The notes: generated by a model from the letters alone, not told the origin. A stretch of DNA of 64,000 nt from Chryseobacterium sp. 18061 (GCA_902706205.1 CACSKA010000011.1:102256-166255); one strand, 5' to 3'. Shown: positions 18,457-27,849, numbered from the stretch's first letter. Numbers and translations: made by a program.

Positions 18457-18568
18457 AAATAATGTCGGGGTCCCGTAAAGGTTTACCCCCTGATTATGGG
18501 GGCAAACCGCCGCTCTTCAATGAAGATTATTATCCTCAATCGACCGACATTAGCAAATCAGGGCGCGA

Positions 18569-19633
18569 TTATGGCCGACTGGCTGCCAAAGACGGAGGGG
18601 AAAAGAAGATATCGCCCGCCAGGCGCTGGGAAAGTCTGCGGGCCAGCATTCCTGTCGCCACGCACATCAGCAGGCTGAAGAACGGATAGAACAACAGAAT
18701 CGTGAGTTCAACCGACGGCGAGCGCGCCTGGGCGCTAAACCAGCCGATAAGCAGGAGACTGAAAATCTCCACCAAAATTCGGTGGGTGGTGTAAATCGCA
18801 ATGGTATTTGAACCAACCATATTTAGCAGAGAACGCTCTGACGGTGGGAAGCGGCGACCCATGGCGTAGAACAGCTTCATGATCGCAAAAATCGACAGCA
18901 GCGACAGGAATAGCGGCGTGCGCGCGAACCACAGCACAACAGAAAACAGGACGAATGCACCGAGGGCCAGCCAGCGCTGACGCACGTTAAAAGCCATCAT
19001 CCACGCCATTAACGCCGTGCCGTACCATGCGCCTAATGCGTAATAGATGACGTTACGCAGCACACTGTTCATACCCCACCACGGCGTCGGCAGGAAATTA
19101 ATCGCAATGCTGAGCAGCGCCAATCCGGCAATCATCAGCGTTTTACCGCGCGAGGTCAGCTTGCACAGCACGAAGTAGGCAATAAGCGCGTACAGGTACC
19201 ACAGACTGGTGCTGGCGGTGAGCATCCCCTGGACAAATTCACCAAGGTTGTTGGCATAAGCTGCATTCGCGCTGGTGCTTACATCACGATCCGGCGCCAG
19301 CCACTGCGTGATATGGCTCAACGCCTGCCATTGTAAAATGCCCCACAGTGCCAGCACCCACAGGATGTTGCCGACTCGTTTGCCAAGGCTGTCACGCCAC
19401 GAAACCCCGTCGATGTAACGTTGGATCAGAAATCCGGAGATAAAAAAGAACACCGGCATACGGAAAGGAGCCAGATAGAGATTGAAGTACACCCAGCACT
19501 TCGCCAGTGTCCCAGACCACGGATGCTGGAAGTCGCTGAGATGCGGATAGAAGGTGATCACCGAGTGGTAAAATACCACCAGGCAGATGCATAGCCCCTT
19601 GATTTGATTGAGCCATAATGTTTTTTCTTTCAT
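18569..19633 (-). CDS. ycfT: Inner-membrane acyltransferase-3 family protein YcfT
   Basis: 354 residues. A polytopic protein with about ten hydrophobic segments; the N-terminal motif LNQIKGLCICLVVFYHS (histidine after VVFY) is the signature of the Acyl_transf_3/OpgC-OafA membrane family. E. coli YcfT is 357 residues. The acyl donor and acceptor are not known. It is divergent from lolC, as in E. coli. It is not homologous to the MBOAT enzyme of the dlt-like operon. Confidence 0.9.
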   Translation of the reverse strand: MKEKTLWLNQIKGLCICLVVFYHSVITFYPHLSDFQHPWSGTLAKCWVYFNLYLAPFRMPVFFFISGFLIQRYIDGVSWRDSLGKRVGNILWVLALWGILQWQALSHITQWLAPDRDVSTSANAAYANNLGEFVQGMLTASTSLWYLYALIAYFVLCKLTSRGKTLMIAGLALLSIAINFLPTPWWGMNSVLRNVIYYALGAWYGTALMAWMMAFNVRQRWLALGAFVLFSVVLWFARTPLFLSLLSIFAIMKLFYAMGRRFPPSERSLLNMVGSNTIAIYTTHRILVEIFSLLLIGWFSAQARSPSVELTILLFYPFFSLLMCVATGMLARRLSQRLAGDIFFSPPSLAASRP

Positions 19634-19827
19634 GACGATCCACGTTTTTCATTGCCATTAACAAAGGACTATCCTCAAGGGCTTTTAACGAGGAGTAATG
19701 GGTAACATTCTGTATTTGATTCATTTTCAGATAAAGATCAGGGTGCGGCTATCTGGTATAGCGCATTTACGCTCAGGTCTTTCGCTTATATACTCGGGCT
19801 CTAGCTAACAGCAACCAGACGGATTAC

Positions 19828-21027
19828 ATGTACCAACCTGTCGCACTATTCATTGGCCTGCGTTATATGCGTGGGCGCGCAGCGGACCGCTTCGGTCGCT
19901 TTGTCTCCTGGCTGTCGACCATCGGCATCACGCTCGGCGTAATGGCGTTGGTGACCGTGTTATCGGTCATGAACGGTTTTGAGCGCGAGCTGCAAAACAA
20001 CATCCTTGGGCTGATGCCGCAGGCGGTTCTGAGCGCAGACCAGGGTTCAGTGAACCCGCAGAAAATTCCTGAAACCGACGCCAAGCTGAACGGCGTGACC
20101 CGCGTTGCGCCGCTGACTACAGGTGATGTGGTTATCCAAAGCCCGCGCAGTGTGGCAGTAGGCGTGATGCTCGGTATCGATCCGAACCAAAACGATCCGC
20201 TGACGCCGTTCCTCGTTAACGTCAAACAGACCGCGCTGGAAAATGGGCTGTACAACGTCATTCTTGGTGAGCAACTGGCCGGGCAACTGAGCGTCAAACG
20301 TGGCGATCAAATCCGCATCATGGTGCCGTCCGCTAGCCAGTTCACACCGATGGGGCGTGTGCCGAGCCAGCGTTTATTTAACGTCATTGGCACGTTTGCC
20401 GCTAACAGCGAAGTCGATGGCTACCAAATGCTGGTCAATATTCAGGATGCCTCTCGCCTGATGCGCTATCCGCTCGGCAACATTACCGGCTGGCGTTTAT
20501 GGCTCGATAAGCCGTTGGAAGTCGACACGCTGAGCACCCAGAAACTGCCTGAAGGCACCAAATGGCAGGACTGGCGCGAACGCAAAGGCGAGCTGTTCCA
20601 GGCCGTGCGCATGGAAAAAAATATGATGGGCCTGTTGCTGAGTCTGATCGTCGCCGTTGCCGCATTCAACATCATTACGTCTCTGGGCCTGATGGTGATG
20701 GAGAAACAGGGCGAAGTCGCGATTCTGCAAACACAAGGACTGACGCCGCGCCAGATTATGGCGGTGTTTATGGTTCAGGGGGCCAGCGCTGGCGTGATTG
20801 GCGCGCTGCTCGGCGCACTGCTTGGCCTGCTGCTTGCCAGCCAGCTCAATAATTTAATGCCGATTATCGGCGCGTTCGTTGACGGCGGCGCACTGCCGGT
20901 GGCAATCGTTCCGCTGCAGGTGGTCGTCATTGCGCTGGTGGCCATGCTGCTGGCGCTGCTTTCTACGCTTTATCCTTCATGGCGCGCTGCCGCCACCCAA
21001 CCCGCTGAGGCTTTACGTTATGAATAA
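19828..21027 (+). CDS. lolC: Lipoprotein-releasing ABC transporter membrane subunit LolC
   Basis: 399 residues with four transmembrane segments: one near residue 30 and three at the C-terminal end (around 265-390) flanking a large periplasmic domain. Belongs to the FtsX/MacB-type permeases. LolCDE extracts mature lipoproteins from the inner membrane and hands them to LolA. The 3' end overlaps lolD by 8 bp. E. coli LolC is also 399 residues. Confidence 0.97.
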   Translation: MYQPVALFIGLRYMRGRAADRFGRFVSWLSTIGITLGVMALVTVLSVMNGFERELQNNILGLMPQAVLSADQGSVNPQKIPETDAKLNGVTRVAPLTTGDVVIQSPRSVAVGVMLGIDPNQNDPLTPFLVNVKQTALENGLYNVILGEQLAGQLSVKRGDQIRIMVPSASQFTPMGRVPSQRLFNVIGTFAANSEVDGYQMLVNIQDASRLMRYPLGNITGWRLWLDKPLEVDTLSTQKLPEGTKWQDWRERKGELFQAVRMEKNMMGLLLSLIVAVAAFNIITSLGLMVMEKQGEVAILQTQGLTPRQIMAVFMVQGASAGVIGALLGALLGLLLASQLNNLMPIIGAFVDGGALPVAIVPLQVVVIALVAMLLALLSTLYPSWRAAATQPAEALRYE

Positions 21028-21721
21028 GATCCTGTTGCAATGCGACGACCTGTGCAAACGCTATCAGGAAGGCACTGTGCAGACCGACGTGCTGCACAAC
21101 GTCAGTTTCAGCATTGGGGAAGGCGAGATGATGGCGATTGTCGGTAGCTCCGGCTCCGGCAAAAGTACGCTGCTGCACCTGCTTGGTGGGCTGGACACGC
21201 CGACGTCCGGTGACGTGATTTTCAGCGGTAAGCCGCTGTCGAAAATGACGCCAGCGGCGAAAGCGGAACTGCGTAACCGCGAGCTCGGCTTTATCTATCA
21301 GTTCCACCATTTGTTGCCGGATTTCACCGCCGAAGAAAACGTGGCGATGCCGCTGTTGATTGGCAAAAAAAAGCCTGCTGAAATTCAGGAACGCGCCCGT
21401 GCGATGCTGGCGGCAGTGGGTCTCGATCATCGTCGTCGTCACCGTCCATCTGAACTTTCCGGCGGCGAGCGCCAGCGGGTGGCGATTGCCCGTGCGCTGG
21501 TCAATAATCCGCGTCTGGTGATGGCGGATGAACCGACCGGTAACCTCGACGCCCGTAACGCAGACAGCATTTTCCAGCTGCTTGGCGACCTCAATAAACA
21601 GCAGGGTACTGCGTTCCTGGTGGTGACTCATGATCTGCAGCTGGCAAAACGGATGAACCGCCAGCTGGAGATGCGCGACGGTCACCTGAACGACCAACTG
21701 ACCCTGATGGGGGCGCAGTAA
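21020..21721 (+). CDS. lolD: Lipoprotein-releasing ABC transporter ATPase LolD
   Basis: 233 residues from the ATG at 21020; an in-frame extension upstream lies in lolC and is rejected. Walker A GSSGSGKST, signature LSGGERQR, Walker B LVMADEPTGN and the switch histidine (VVTHDLQLA) are all intact. It powers LolCDE. It overlaps lolC by 8 bp, and lolE begins one base after its stop, indicating one translationally coupled operon. Confidence 0.97.
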   Translation: MNKILLQCDDLCKRYQEGTVQTDVLHNVSFSIGEGEMMAIVGSSGSGKSTLLHLLGGLDTPTSGDVIFSGKPLSKMTPAAKAELRNRELGFIYQFHHLLPDFTAEENVAMPLLIGKKKPAEIQERARAMLAAVGLDHRRRHRPSELSGGERQRVAIARALVNNPRLVMADEPTGNLDARNADSIFQLLGDLNKQQGTAFLVVTHDLQLAKRMNRQLEMRDGHLNDQLTLMGAQ

Positions 21722-22966
21722 ATGGCGTCTCCGTTATCCCTGCTTATTGGCTTACGTTTTAGCCGTGGCCGCCGTCGTGGCGGCATGGTGTCGTTGATTT
21801 CTGTGATTTCAACCGTCGGCATCGCACTGGGCGTGGCGGTGCTTATCGTCGGTTTAAGTGCGATGAACGGCTTTGAGCGTGAGCTCAATAACCGCGTGCT
21901 GGCGGTGGTGCCGCACGGTGAAATCGAACCGGTTAACCAGCCGTGGAACAACTGGCACGACGCGCTGACCAAAGTTGAAAAAGTCAAAGGTGTCGCGGCA
22001 GCGGCGCCGTATATCAACTTCACCGGCCTGATTGAAAGTGGCAGCAACATGCGCGCCATTCAGATAAAAGGCGTCGATCCTCAACAGGAAAACCAGCTCA
22101 GCGCGTTGCCGAAATACGTACAGAATAACGCCTGGGCCAATTTCAAAGCGGGTGACCAGCAGATTATTTTGGGCAAAGGCGTGGCCGATGCACTGAAGGT
22201 TAAACAGGGCGGTTGGGTATCGATAATGATCCCGAACTCTGACAAAGAGCATCAGCTGTTGCAACCTAAGCGCGTGCGTCTGCACGTGAGCGGGATTTTG
22301 CAGCTAAGCGGCCAGCTCGACCACAGCTTCGCAATGATCCCGATGCCGGATGCGCAACAGTATCTGGACATGGGCAGCAGCGTGACTGGAATTGCCATCA
22401 AGGTGAACGATGTCTTTAGCGCCAACAAACTGGTGCGCGACGCAGGCGAAGTGACCAACAGCTACGTCTACATCAAAAGCTGGATCGGCACCTACGGCTA
22501 CATGTATCGCGACATCCAGATGATCCGCGCGATCATGTATCTGGCGATGATCCTGGTGATTGGCGTGGCCTGTTTCAATATCGTCTCCACCCTGGTGATG
22601 GCGGTGAAAGACAAGAGCAGCGATATCGCGGTACTGCGTACGCTGGGCGCTAAAGATGGCCTAATTCGCGCTATTTTCGTGTGGTACGGCTTACTCGCTG
22701 GGCTGCTGGGCAGCCTGTTAGGCGTGGTGATTGGCGTGCTGTGCGCGCTGAATCTGACGGCTATCATCAACGGCATTGAAAAACTTATTGGTCATCAGTT
22801 CCTGTCCGGTGACATCTATTTTATCGACTTCCTGCCATCTGAGCTTCATTGGCTGGACGTCTTTTATGTGCTGGTCACGGCACTGGTGCTGAGTTTGCTG
22901 GCGAGCTGGTATCCTGCCCGCCGCGCCAGCCGAATTGATCCTGCAAGAGTGTTAAGTGGCCAGTAA
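21722..22966 (+). CDS. lolE: Lipoprotein-releasing ABC transporter membrane subunit LolE
   Basis: 414 residues, four transmembrane segments, and a large periplasmic domain between TM1 and TM2. It is a paralogue of LolC (compare the N-terminal GLRFSRGRRRGGMVSLISVI with LolC GLRYMRGRAADRFGRFVSWL). LolE recognises the lipoprotein substrate in E. coli. It is the last gene of the lolCDE operon, immediately after lolD; nagK follows by 54 bp. Confidence 0.97.
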   Translation: MASPLSLLIGLRFSRGRRRGGMVSLISVISTVGIALGVAVLIVGLSAMNGFERELNNRVLAVVPHGEIEPVNQPWNNWHDALTKVEKVKGVAAAAPYINFTGLIESGSNMRAIQIKGVDPQQENQLSALPKYVQNNAWANFKAGDQQIILGKGVADALKVKQGGWVSIMIPNSDKEHQLLQPKRVRLHVSGILQLSGQLDHSFAMIPMPDAQQYLDMGSSVTGIAIKVNDVFSANKLVRDAGEVTNSYVYIKSWIGTYGYMYRDIQMIRAIMYLAMILVIGVACFNIVSTLVMAVKDKSSDIAVLRTLGAKDGLIRAIFVWYGLLAGLLGSLLGVVIGVLCALNLTAIINGIEKLIGHQFLSGDIYFIDFLPSELHWLDVFYVLVTALVLSLLASWYPARRASRIDPARVLSGQ

Positions 22967-23020
22967 TTTCGCGTCATGACCCGGCGACGTTGTCGCCTGG
23001 GTCAGTTAAGAGGAATTGCT

Positions 23021-23932
23021 ATGTTCTACGGATTTGACATTGGCGGCAGCAAAATTGCCCTTGGGGTATTCGACGCACAGCGGCGTTTGCAGTGGGAAAA
23101 ACGCACTCCGACACCGCGCGACAGCTATGAATCCTTTCTGCAAGCCGTTTGCGACCTGGTCGCTGAAGCCGATGAACGCTTTGGCGTAAAAGGCAGTGTC
23201 GGCATCGGTATTCCGGGAATGCCTGAAACCGCCGATGGCACGCTGTACGCTGCCAACGTTCCGGCCGCCAGCGGTCAAAGGCTGCGTCAGGATCTCTCTG
23301 CTCGTCTCGACCGCGATGTGCGTCTCGACAACGACGCCAACTGTTTTGCACTCTCCGAAGCCTGGGATGACGAATTCACACAGTATCCGCTGGTGATGGG
23401 GCTTATCCTCGGCACGGGTGTTGGCGGCGGTTTAGTCCTGAACGGGAAATCGATAACCGGTCACAGTTACATCACCGGCGAGTTCGGCCATATCCGTCTG
23501 CCCGTGGATGCGCTGGAAATTGTGGGGCGCGATTTTCCACTGACCCGTTGTGGCTGCGGCCAGTTGGGTTGTATCGAAAACTATCTCTCGGGCCGTGGCT
23601 TTGCCTGGCTCTATGAGCACTATAATCAGCAGGCGTTAAGCTCACCGGAGATTGTCGCGCAGTGGGAGCAGGGCGAAACCAAAGCCCGTGAACACGTCGA
23701 GCGTTACCTCGATTTGCTTGCCGTGTGTCTGGGAAATATTATGACCATTGTCGATCCTGATTTACTGGTGATCGGCGGTGGATTGTCTAACTTTACTGCG
23801 ATAACAGACGGGCTGGCGACACGCTTGCCGCGCCATCTGTTGCCGGTGGCTCGTGTGCCTCGCATTGAGCGCGCTCGCCACGGCGATGCCGGAGGAATGC
23901 GCGGTGCCGCATTCCTGCATCTTACGGATTGA
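23021..23932 (+). CDS. nagK: N-acetyl-D-glucosamine kinase
   Basis: 303 residues from the ATG after AAGAGGAATTGCT; the upstream in-frame extension is not needed. ROK-family sugar kinase: phosphate loop GFDIGGSKIALG, catalytic region GTGVGGGLVLNG, zinc motif CGCGQLGCIENY. It phosphorylates GlcNAc released in cell-wall recycling, which fits with nagZ upstream in the region. Length equals E. coli NagK (YcfX). cobB starts 13 bp after its stop. Confidence 0.96.
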   Translation: MFYGFDIGGSKIALGVFDAQRRLQWEKRTPTPRDSYESFLQAVCDLVAEADERFGVKGSVGIGIPGMPETADGTLYAANVPAASGQRLRQDLSARLDRDVRLDNDANCFALSEAWDDEFTQYPLVMGLILGTGVGGGLVLNGKSITGHSYITGEFGHIRLPVDALEIVGRDFPLTRCGCGQLGCIENYLSGRGFAWLYEHYNQQALSSPEIVAQWEQGETKAREHVERYLDLLAVCLGNIMTIVDPDLLVIGGGLSNFTAITDGLATRLPRHLLPVARVPRIERARHGDAGGMRGAAFLHLTD

Positions 23933-23945
23933 TACAGGGGTTATT

Positions 23946-24767
23946 ATGCAGTCGCGTCGCTTCCATCGACTCAGTCGTTTTCGCCTTACTAAACGCCGCC
24001 TGCACGATCGTCTGCGCCAGCGGGTTTTCTTCAGAGACAGAGCGGTTCCGGAAGAGATGGTTAAACCCAGAGTGGTGGTGCTGACCGGGGCGGGGATCTC
24101 AGCCGAATCCGGGATCCGCACGTTCCGCGCAGCAGATGGTTTATGGGAAGAACACCGCGTTGAAGACGTGGCGACGCCAGAGGGATTCGCCCGTGACCCG
24201 GCGCTGGTACAGGCGTTTTATAACGCCCGTCGCCAGCAGCTCCAGCAGCCCGAAATTCAGCCGAATGCGGCGCATCTGGCGTTGGCAAAGCTGGAAGAAG
24301 AGCTAGGTGACCGCTTCCTGTTGGTGACGCAGAACATCGACAATCTGCACGAGAGGGCAGGGAACAAGCGCATTATTCACATGCACGGCGAATTGTTAAA
24401 GGTGCGTTGTGACTGGAGTGGACAAGTTTTTGAGTGGACGGGTGATGTTATCGTTGACGATAAATGCCACTGCTGTCAGTTCCCACAGCCGCTACGTCCA
24501 CACGTGGTATGGTTCGGCGAAATGCCGCTCGGCATGGACGAGATCTACGAAGCGCTAGCGATGGCCGATGAATTTATCGCTATCGGCACTTCCGGACACG
24601 TCTACCCGGCTGCTGGTTTCGTGCATGAAGCGAAACTGCAGGGCGCGCGCACTGTCGAACTCAATCTCGAACCGAGCCAGGTCGGCAGCGAGTTCGAAGA
24701 GAAACATTATGGCCTGGCAAGCGTAGTGGTCCCTGAATTCGTGGCGAAGCTGCTGAAGGGGCTATAG
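23946..24767 (+). CDS. cobB: NAD-dependent protein deacylase, sirtuin CobB
   Basis: 273 residues from the ATG at 23946 (the long form with an Arg-rich N-terminus MQSRRFHRLSRF). An internal ATG, MVKPRVVVLTGAGIS, could give the short isoform described in E. coli and Salmonella. Sirtuin motifs are GAGISAESGIRTFRAADGLW, TQNIDNLHERAG and the catalytic histidine in HMHGELLKVRC. The zinc ligands include CHCC. CobB removes acetyl and succinyl groups from lysines, including on acetyl-CoA synthetase. Confidence 0.95.
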   Translation: MQSRRFHRLSRFRLTKRRLHDRLRQRVFFRDRAVPEEMVKPRVVVLTGAGISAESGIRTFRAADGLWEEHRVEDVATPEGFARDPALVQAFYNARRQQLQQPEIQPNAAHLALAKLEEELGDRFLLVTQNIDNLHERAGNKRIIHMHGELLKVRCDWSGQVFEWTGDVIVDDKCHCCQFPQPLRPHVVWFGEMPLGMDEIYEALAMADEFIAIGTSGHVYPAAGFVHEAKLQGARTVELNLEPSQVGSEFEEKHYGLASVVVPEFVAKLLKGL

Positions 24768-25464
24768 GAGATCAGTTTTTCCACCGATGGATCTCGGGCA
24801 GTGCCACGCGCCACTGCCTGAATATCCTCATTTCACACTCATTCTGGTCACTTGCTTGCATGCAAATGCACGATTCTTACCTCCGCATAAAAAATCCCTG
24901 AGCCTAAAACATCACCGACAAGACTCGGTGGGCTTCGAATATCAACGTTAATAACTTCATGTGAAGCTTTCGATTCACAATATTTATTTATCAATGTCAT
25001 CGAGGTTTATTATTCTTCGGTTACATTTAGGCATGTTTGGTAGCAACTATCGAATTGGAAGATGACATTCAGATTGCAAAGTTGTTATCAGAATAAAAAT
25101 AAAGTCTTCTGACCATCATTTGTGGCATGACAACAGAGTTATTTGCGCCTGGAAACTCTTCGAAATCTTAGGTTTGCTGCTGAAAAGTAACAAAGTATCG
25201 AGTCTTTATGCTGTAAATGCGAGTGGTAGAGGGACTGTTTAGGATTTTTTATTTATTAGCTGGATAATGGTAATACACTAAGGGAAAGACGAAAATAATT
25301 TCTGGTGCATTCTTTTTTATTGGTTATTCTAAGGGTGTACATATGGTTACATACAAAAAAATCCCCATGCGGTATAGTGCTTATGACTCTAAAAATAGCA
25401 GGTTAACGGTCAGATTTTAAAATAAAATAAATTTCAAACATTAAGATATTAACTCCTTTTCATT
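24768..25464 (+). promoter_or_regulatory. AT-rich 700-bp leader of the dlt-like operon
   Basis: No gene of convincing quality on either strand. Base composition drops sharply in G+C compared with cobB. Seen: a 7-bp hairpin GGCAGTG/CACTGCC (24797-24818) after cobB, a GATAAT -10-like hexamer at 25263-25268 preceded by TGTTTA at 25236, and no good Shine-Dalgarno before the ATG at 25465. In E. coli this interval holds ycfZ and ymfA; no clear remnant of either was recognised. A long untranslated leader or an undetected regulator site is possible. Confidence 0.4.
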
Positions 25465-26601
25465 ATGACAATTAATAAAGATATTCTTCTGCATGTCTCC
25501 ATGGCATTGGCAGCAGTTCTGGTATTGGCGTTACCTCCATTGATTAGTAGTAACCATTCGCTTTTAAAGTTTCAACCGATGATCAATACAATGGAAGGAA
25601 CACGTAAAGAACAGAACGAAAAAATGATGACAATATCTCATGCTTTGCAGGGGCATGCGATTTTCTTTCTGGGGGCATCAGAGGTCGTATGGTCGGGTGA
25701 TGAGCCGCATGCGATATTTAATTACTTTAACCAGAATCTTCAGGTACCTGTGGTGGCCTATGGCGGCGTGATGGTAGACAGCGTTATACAATATTCGCTG
25801 TTGTCTCGTTTTAAACAGGACCTCAACAACAAAACAAAATTGGTACTGTTGCTGTCACCGGACAGTTTTTTCAGGCCAAAAGTACCGCCGAAGATTTTTG
25901 AAGATAATTTACCTGCCGATGTGTTTGCCCCTTTACTTAACGACCGTGACGTCGCTCCTGTCGTTACGCACTATCTGGAGAGCACACGCGGGGATAAAAT
26001 CAGTCATATGTCGTTCAGCCAAATGCAAATTCGAGGTTGGAATATCAGTGATATCAAGAAAGAGATGTCCTGGCAATTTGGCTCGTTTTGCGATCTGGTG
26101 CGAGATTTCTATAAGGATAAAATCCGGCTAAAAAAAGCTCAGCCTGAATTATGGCCATCCCCTTCTGCCAAGTTTGAAGCAGTCGACTGGGAGAACCAGC
26201 GTCAACAAGCATTGGACCATAATAAAGAACGCAAGATAACGGCAGCAACCCACTGGATGACACCAGAGTACTTCAAAGCACGTCCGAAGCCTTTTGACTG
26301 GAGTTCACGACCTCCAGCCGAGGAACAGATCGTGGCATTTAAAAAGATGATAAAAATGCTACATGATCGCCACGTGCAAGTGATTGCGATTGTTGATCCG
26401 ATGAACCCTTGGGCTATCAGTCATCGGGAAAGATATAAGAAGGCCGATGATATTGTTAAATCGACGCTGAAAGAATACCAGGTGCCTTATTACGACATGT
26501 ATGAAATGCCTTATCAGAATGGTTGGAACAAAGATTATCTACACCCAACCGATCTGGCCTGGGTTGATATGGACCACTTTGTCTACGAGCAATTCAAATG
26601 A
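25465..26601 (+). CDS. DltD-like membrane-anchored SGNH-type esterase/transferase
   Basis: 378 residues. One N-terminal transmembrane anchor (about residues 7-29) places the rest in the periplasm. The DltD catalytic triad pattern is complete: Ser72 in FLGASEVVW, and Asp357 and His360 in DYLHPTDLAW. In Gram-positive bacteria DltD moves D-alanine from the DltX/DltB intermediate onto teichoic acid. Here it is the first gene, with a weak ribosome site, and its stop overlaps the next start (ATGA). The family assignment is firm; the acceptor is unknown because enterobacteria lack teichoic acid. Low G+C suggests transfer. Confidence 0.82.
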   Translation: MTINKDILLHVSMALAAVLVLALPPLISSNHSLLKFQPMINTMEGTRKEQNEKMMTISHALQGHAIFFLGASEVVWSGDEPHAIFNYFNQNLQVPVVAYGGVMVDSVIQYSLLSRFKQDLNNKTKLVLLLSPDSFFRPKVPPKIFEDNLPADVFAPLLNDRDVAPVVTHYLESTRGDKISHMSFSQMQIRGWNISDIKKEMSWQFGSFCDLVRDFYKDKIRLKKAQPELWPSPSAKFEAVDWENQRQQALDHNKERKITAATHWMTPEYFKARPKPFDWSSRPPAEEQIVAFKKMIKMLHDRHVQVIAIVDPMNPWAISHRERYKKADDIVKSTLKEYQVPYYDMYEMPYQNGWNKDYLHPTDLAWVDMDHFVYEQFK

Positions 26602-26720
26602 TCAAGAAAGCAATCTGCCTGTTTCTGCTCTATTTTTCCCTAGCGCTGACAATTGTCGCCTGGTCGACGTCAAATGACTCAGCGAAACTGAAAGTCCAGT
26701 TTGAGTATCAGCAATTTTGA
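26598..26720 (+). CDS. DltX-like 40-residue membrane microprotein
   Basis: ATG at 26598 overlaps the dltD-like stop; the reading frame ends TGA at 26718-26720. The protein has one transmembrane helix (about residues 5-22, CLFLLYFSLALTIVAW) and ends exactly in FEYQQF. Gram-positive DltX is a 40-50-residue single-TM protein whose C-terminus FIYNEF contains the tyrosine proposed to carry D-alanine between DltB and DltD. The pattern F-x-Y-[NQ]-[EQ]-F at the extreme C-terminus, the size and the position before dltB all agree. Too short for ordinary gene callers. Confidence 0.8.
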   Translation: MIKKAICLFLLYFSLALTIVAWSTSNDSAKLKVQFEYQQF

Positions 26721-26730
26721 TGGTGTCACT

Positions 26731-27849
26731 ATGTATTCGAACGCGTCATTTTTTGTTTATTTATTCTCCTCAGCACTGCTCTTTGCGGGGATTAATCGTT
26801 TTTTAAAGTACCGGTTGACGTATTTGGTTTCATTTTCAGTGATTGCCCTGATTGGTTGGGCACATGTATTCCGCGGACAGTTTTTTATCCCGATAGCTGT
26901 TTTTCTTTGTTTTTATGTCGTTACCTACCTTAAAGACAAAAAGTACCTCAAGACATGGCAGGCGGTAAGTCTGACACTGTTACCGCTGGTACTGGTCAAA
27001 CTTCACCTGAACAATCATTGGGGGATGATCGGCTTATCGTTTATGACATTCAGGGCTATCGATGTGCTGCTGTATCGCAAAAAAGAAGAGGCCAAAAGTT
27101 TCATTACTTATTTTTGCTATCTCTTTTTGCCATTTGTGATCCTCGCGGGCCCGATGTATCGCTGGAATACTTGGGTAAAAGACATCCGCAAACCGACTTT
27201 TACCATGACCACCGAACTTTTCCTGCAGGCGATGCAGCAAATATTCTATGGCATCGTGCAAAAGTTTTTGTTTGCCATGCTCATTGACCACTACGTTATC
27301 AGCCATTGGCGTCATCATGATTTTACACTGACGGTCGGGATTGTGATGTCCGTGGCTTATAGCTTCTATCTCTATTTTGATTTCGCGGGATACAGCAATA
27401 TGGCGATGGGGGCCGGGCGTCTGTTTGGCCTCAATATTCCTCAGAACTTTAATTTCCCATTGCTGGCCAAAAATCCGCAGGACTTCTGGCGTCGTTTCCA
27501 CATTAGCCTTTCTGAATGGCTCCGGGACGTGATTTTCATGCCGGTGTATATGCATTTATTGAGGTTTGCGTTCTTCCGTAACAACAAAACCTGTGCACAG
27601 AACATCGGTATCTTCTGCACGCTGTTTTGCATGGGTGCCTGGAATGGGCTTGAGAGACACTATGTTATTAGCGGTATTCTTTTTGGTCTTATTTCGGTCT
27701 CTCACAACATGCTGTTATGGACGGCAAAAAGGCAACCTCTGCTTGAGCAGTGGTTGAAATACCCGGTTGTGTCGCTGTGTGGTCGATTTTTAACGTTGGC
27801 AAGCGCAGCGGTTTCTCTCTACATCTTCAGTGGAATGTCACCGTTATGA
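26731..27849 (+). CDS. DltB-like MBOAT membrane acyltransferase
   Basis: 372 residues from the ATG ten bases after the microprotein stop; an earlier TTG in frame is possible. Around ten transmembrane segments. MBOAT landmarks are YFDFAGYSNMAMGAGRLFG, NFNFPLLAKNPQDFWRRFHISLSEW with conserved His257, and MGAWNGLERHYVISG. The last corresponds to the MGFWHG motif of DltB, in which the invariant catalytic histidine is replaced by Asn305 (AAT). Its role would be to move the acyl group from the carrier protein across the inner membrane. It overlaps dltA by 4 bp. Confidence 0.82.
   Translation: MYSNASFFVYLFSSALLFAGINRFLKYRLTYLVSFSVIALIGWAHVFRGQFFIPIAVFLCFYVVTYLKDKKYLKTWQAVSLTLLPLVLVKLHLNNHWGMIGLSFMTFRAIDVLLYRKKEEAKSFITYFCYLFLPFVILAGPMYRWNTWVKDIRKPTFTMTTELFLQAMQQIFYGIVQKFLFAMLIDHYVISHWRHHDFTLTVGIVMSVAYSFYLYFDFAGYSNMAMGAGRLFGLNIPQNFNFPLLAKNPQDFWRRFHISLSEWLRDVIFMPVYMHLLRFAFFRNNKTCAQNIGIFCTLFCMGAWNGLERHYVISGILFGLISVSHNMLLWTAKRQPLLEQWLKYPVVSLCGRFLTLASAAVSLYIFSGMSPL

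Noticed and set aside
24797..24818. Hairpin after cobB as an intrinsic terminator
   Set aside because: Stem of 7 bp without a following T-run on either strand.
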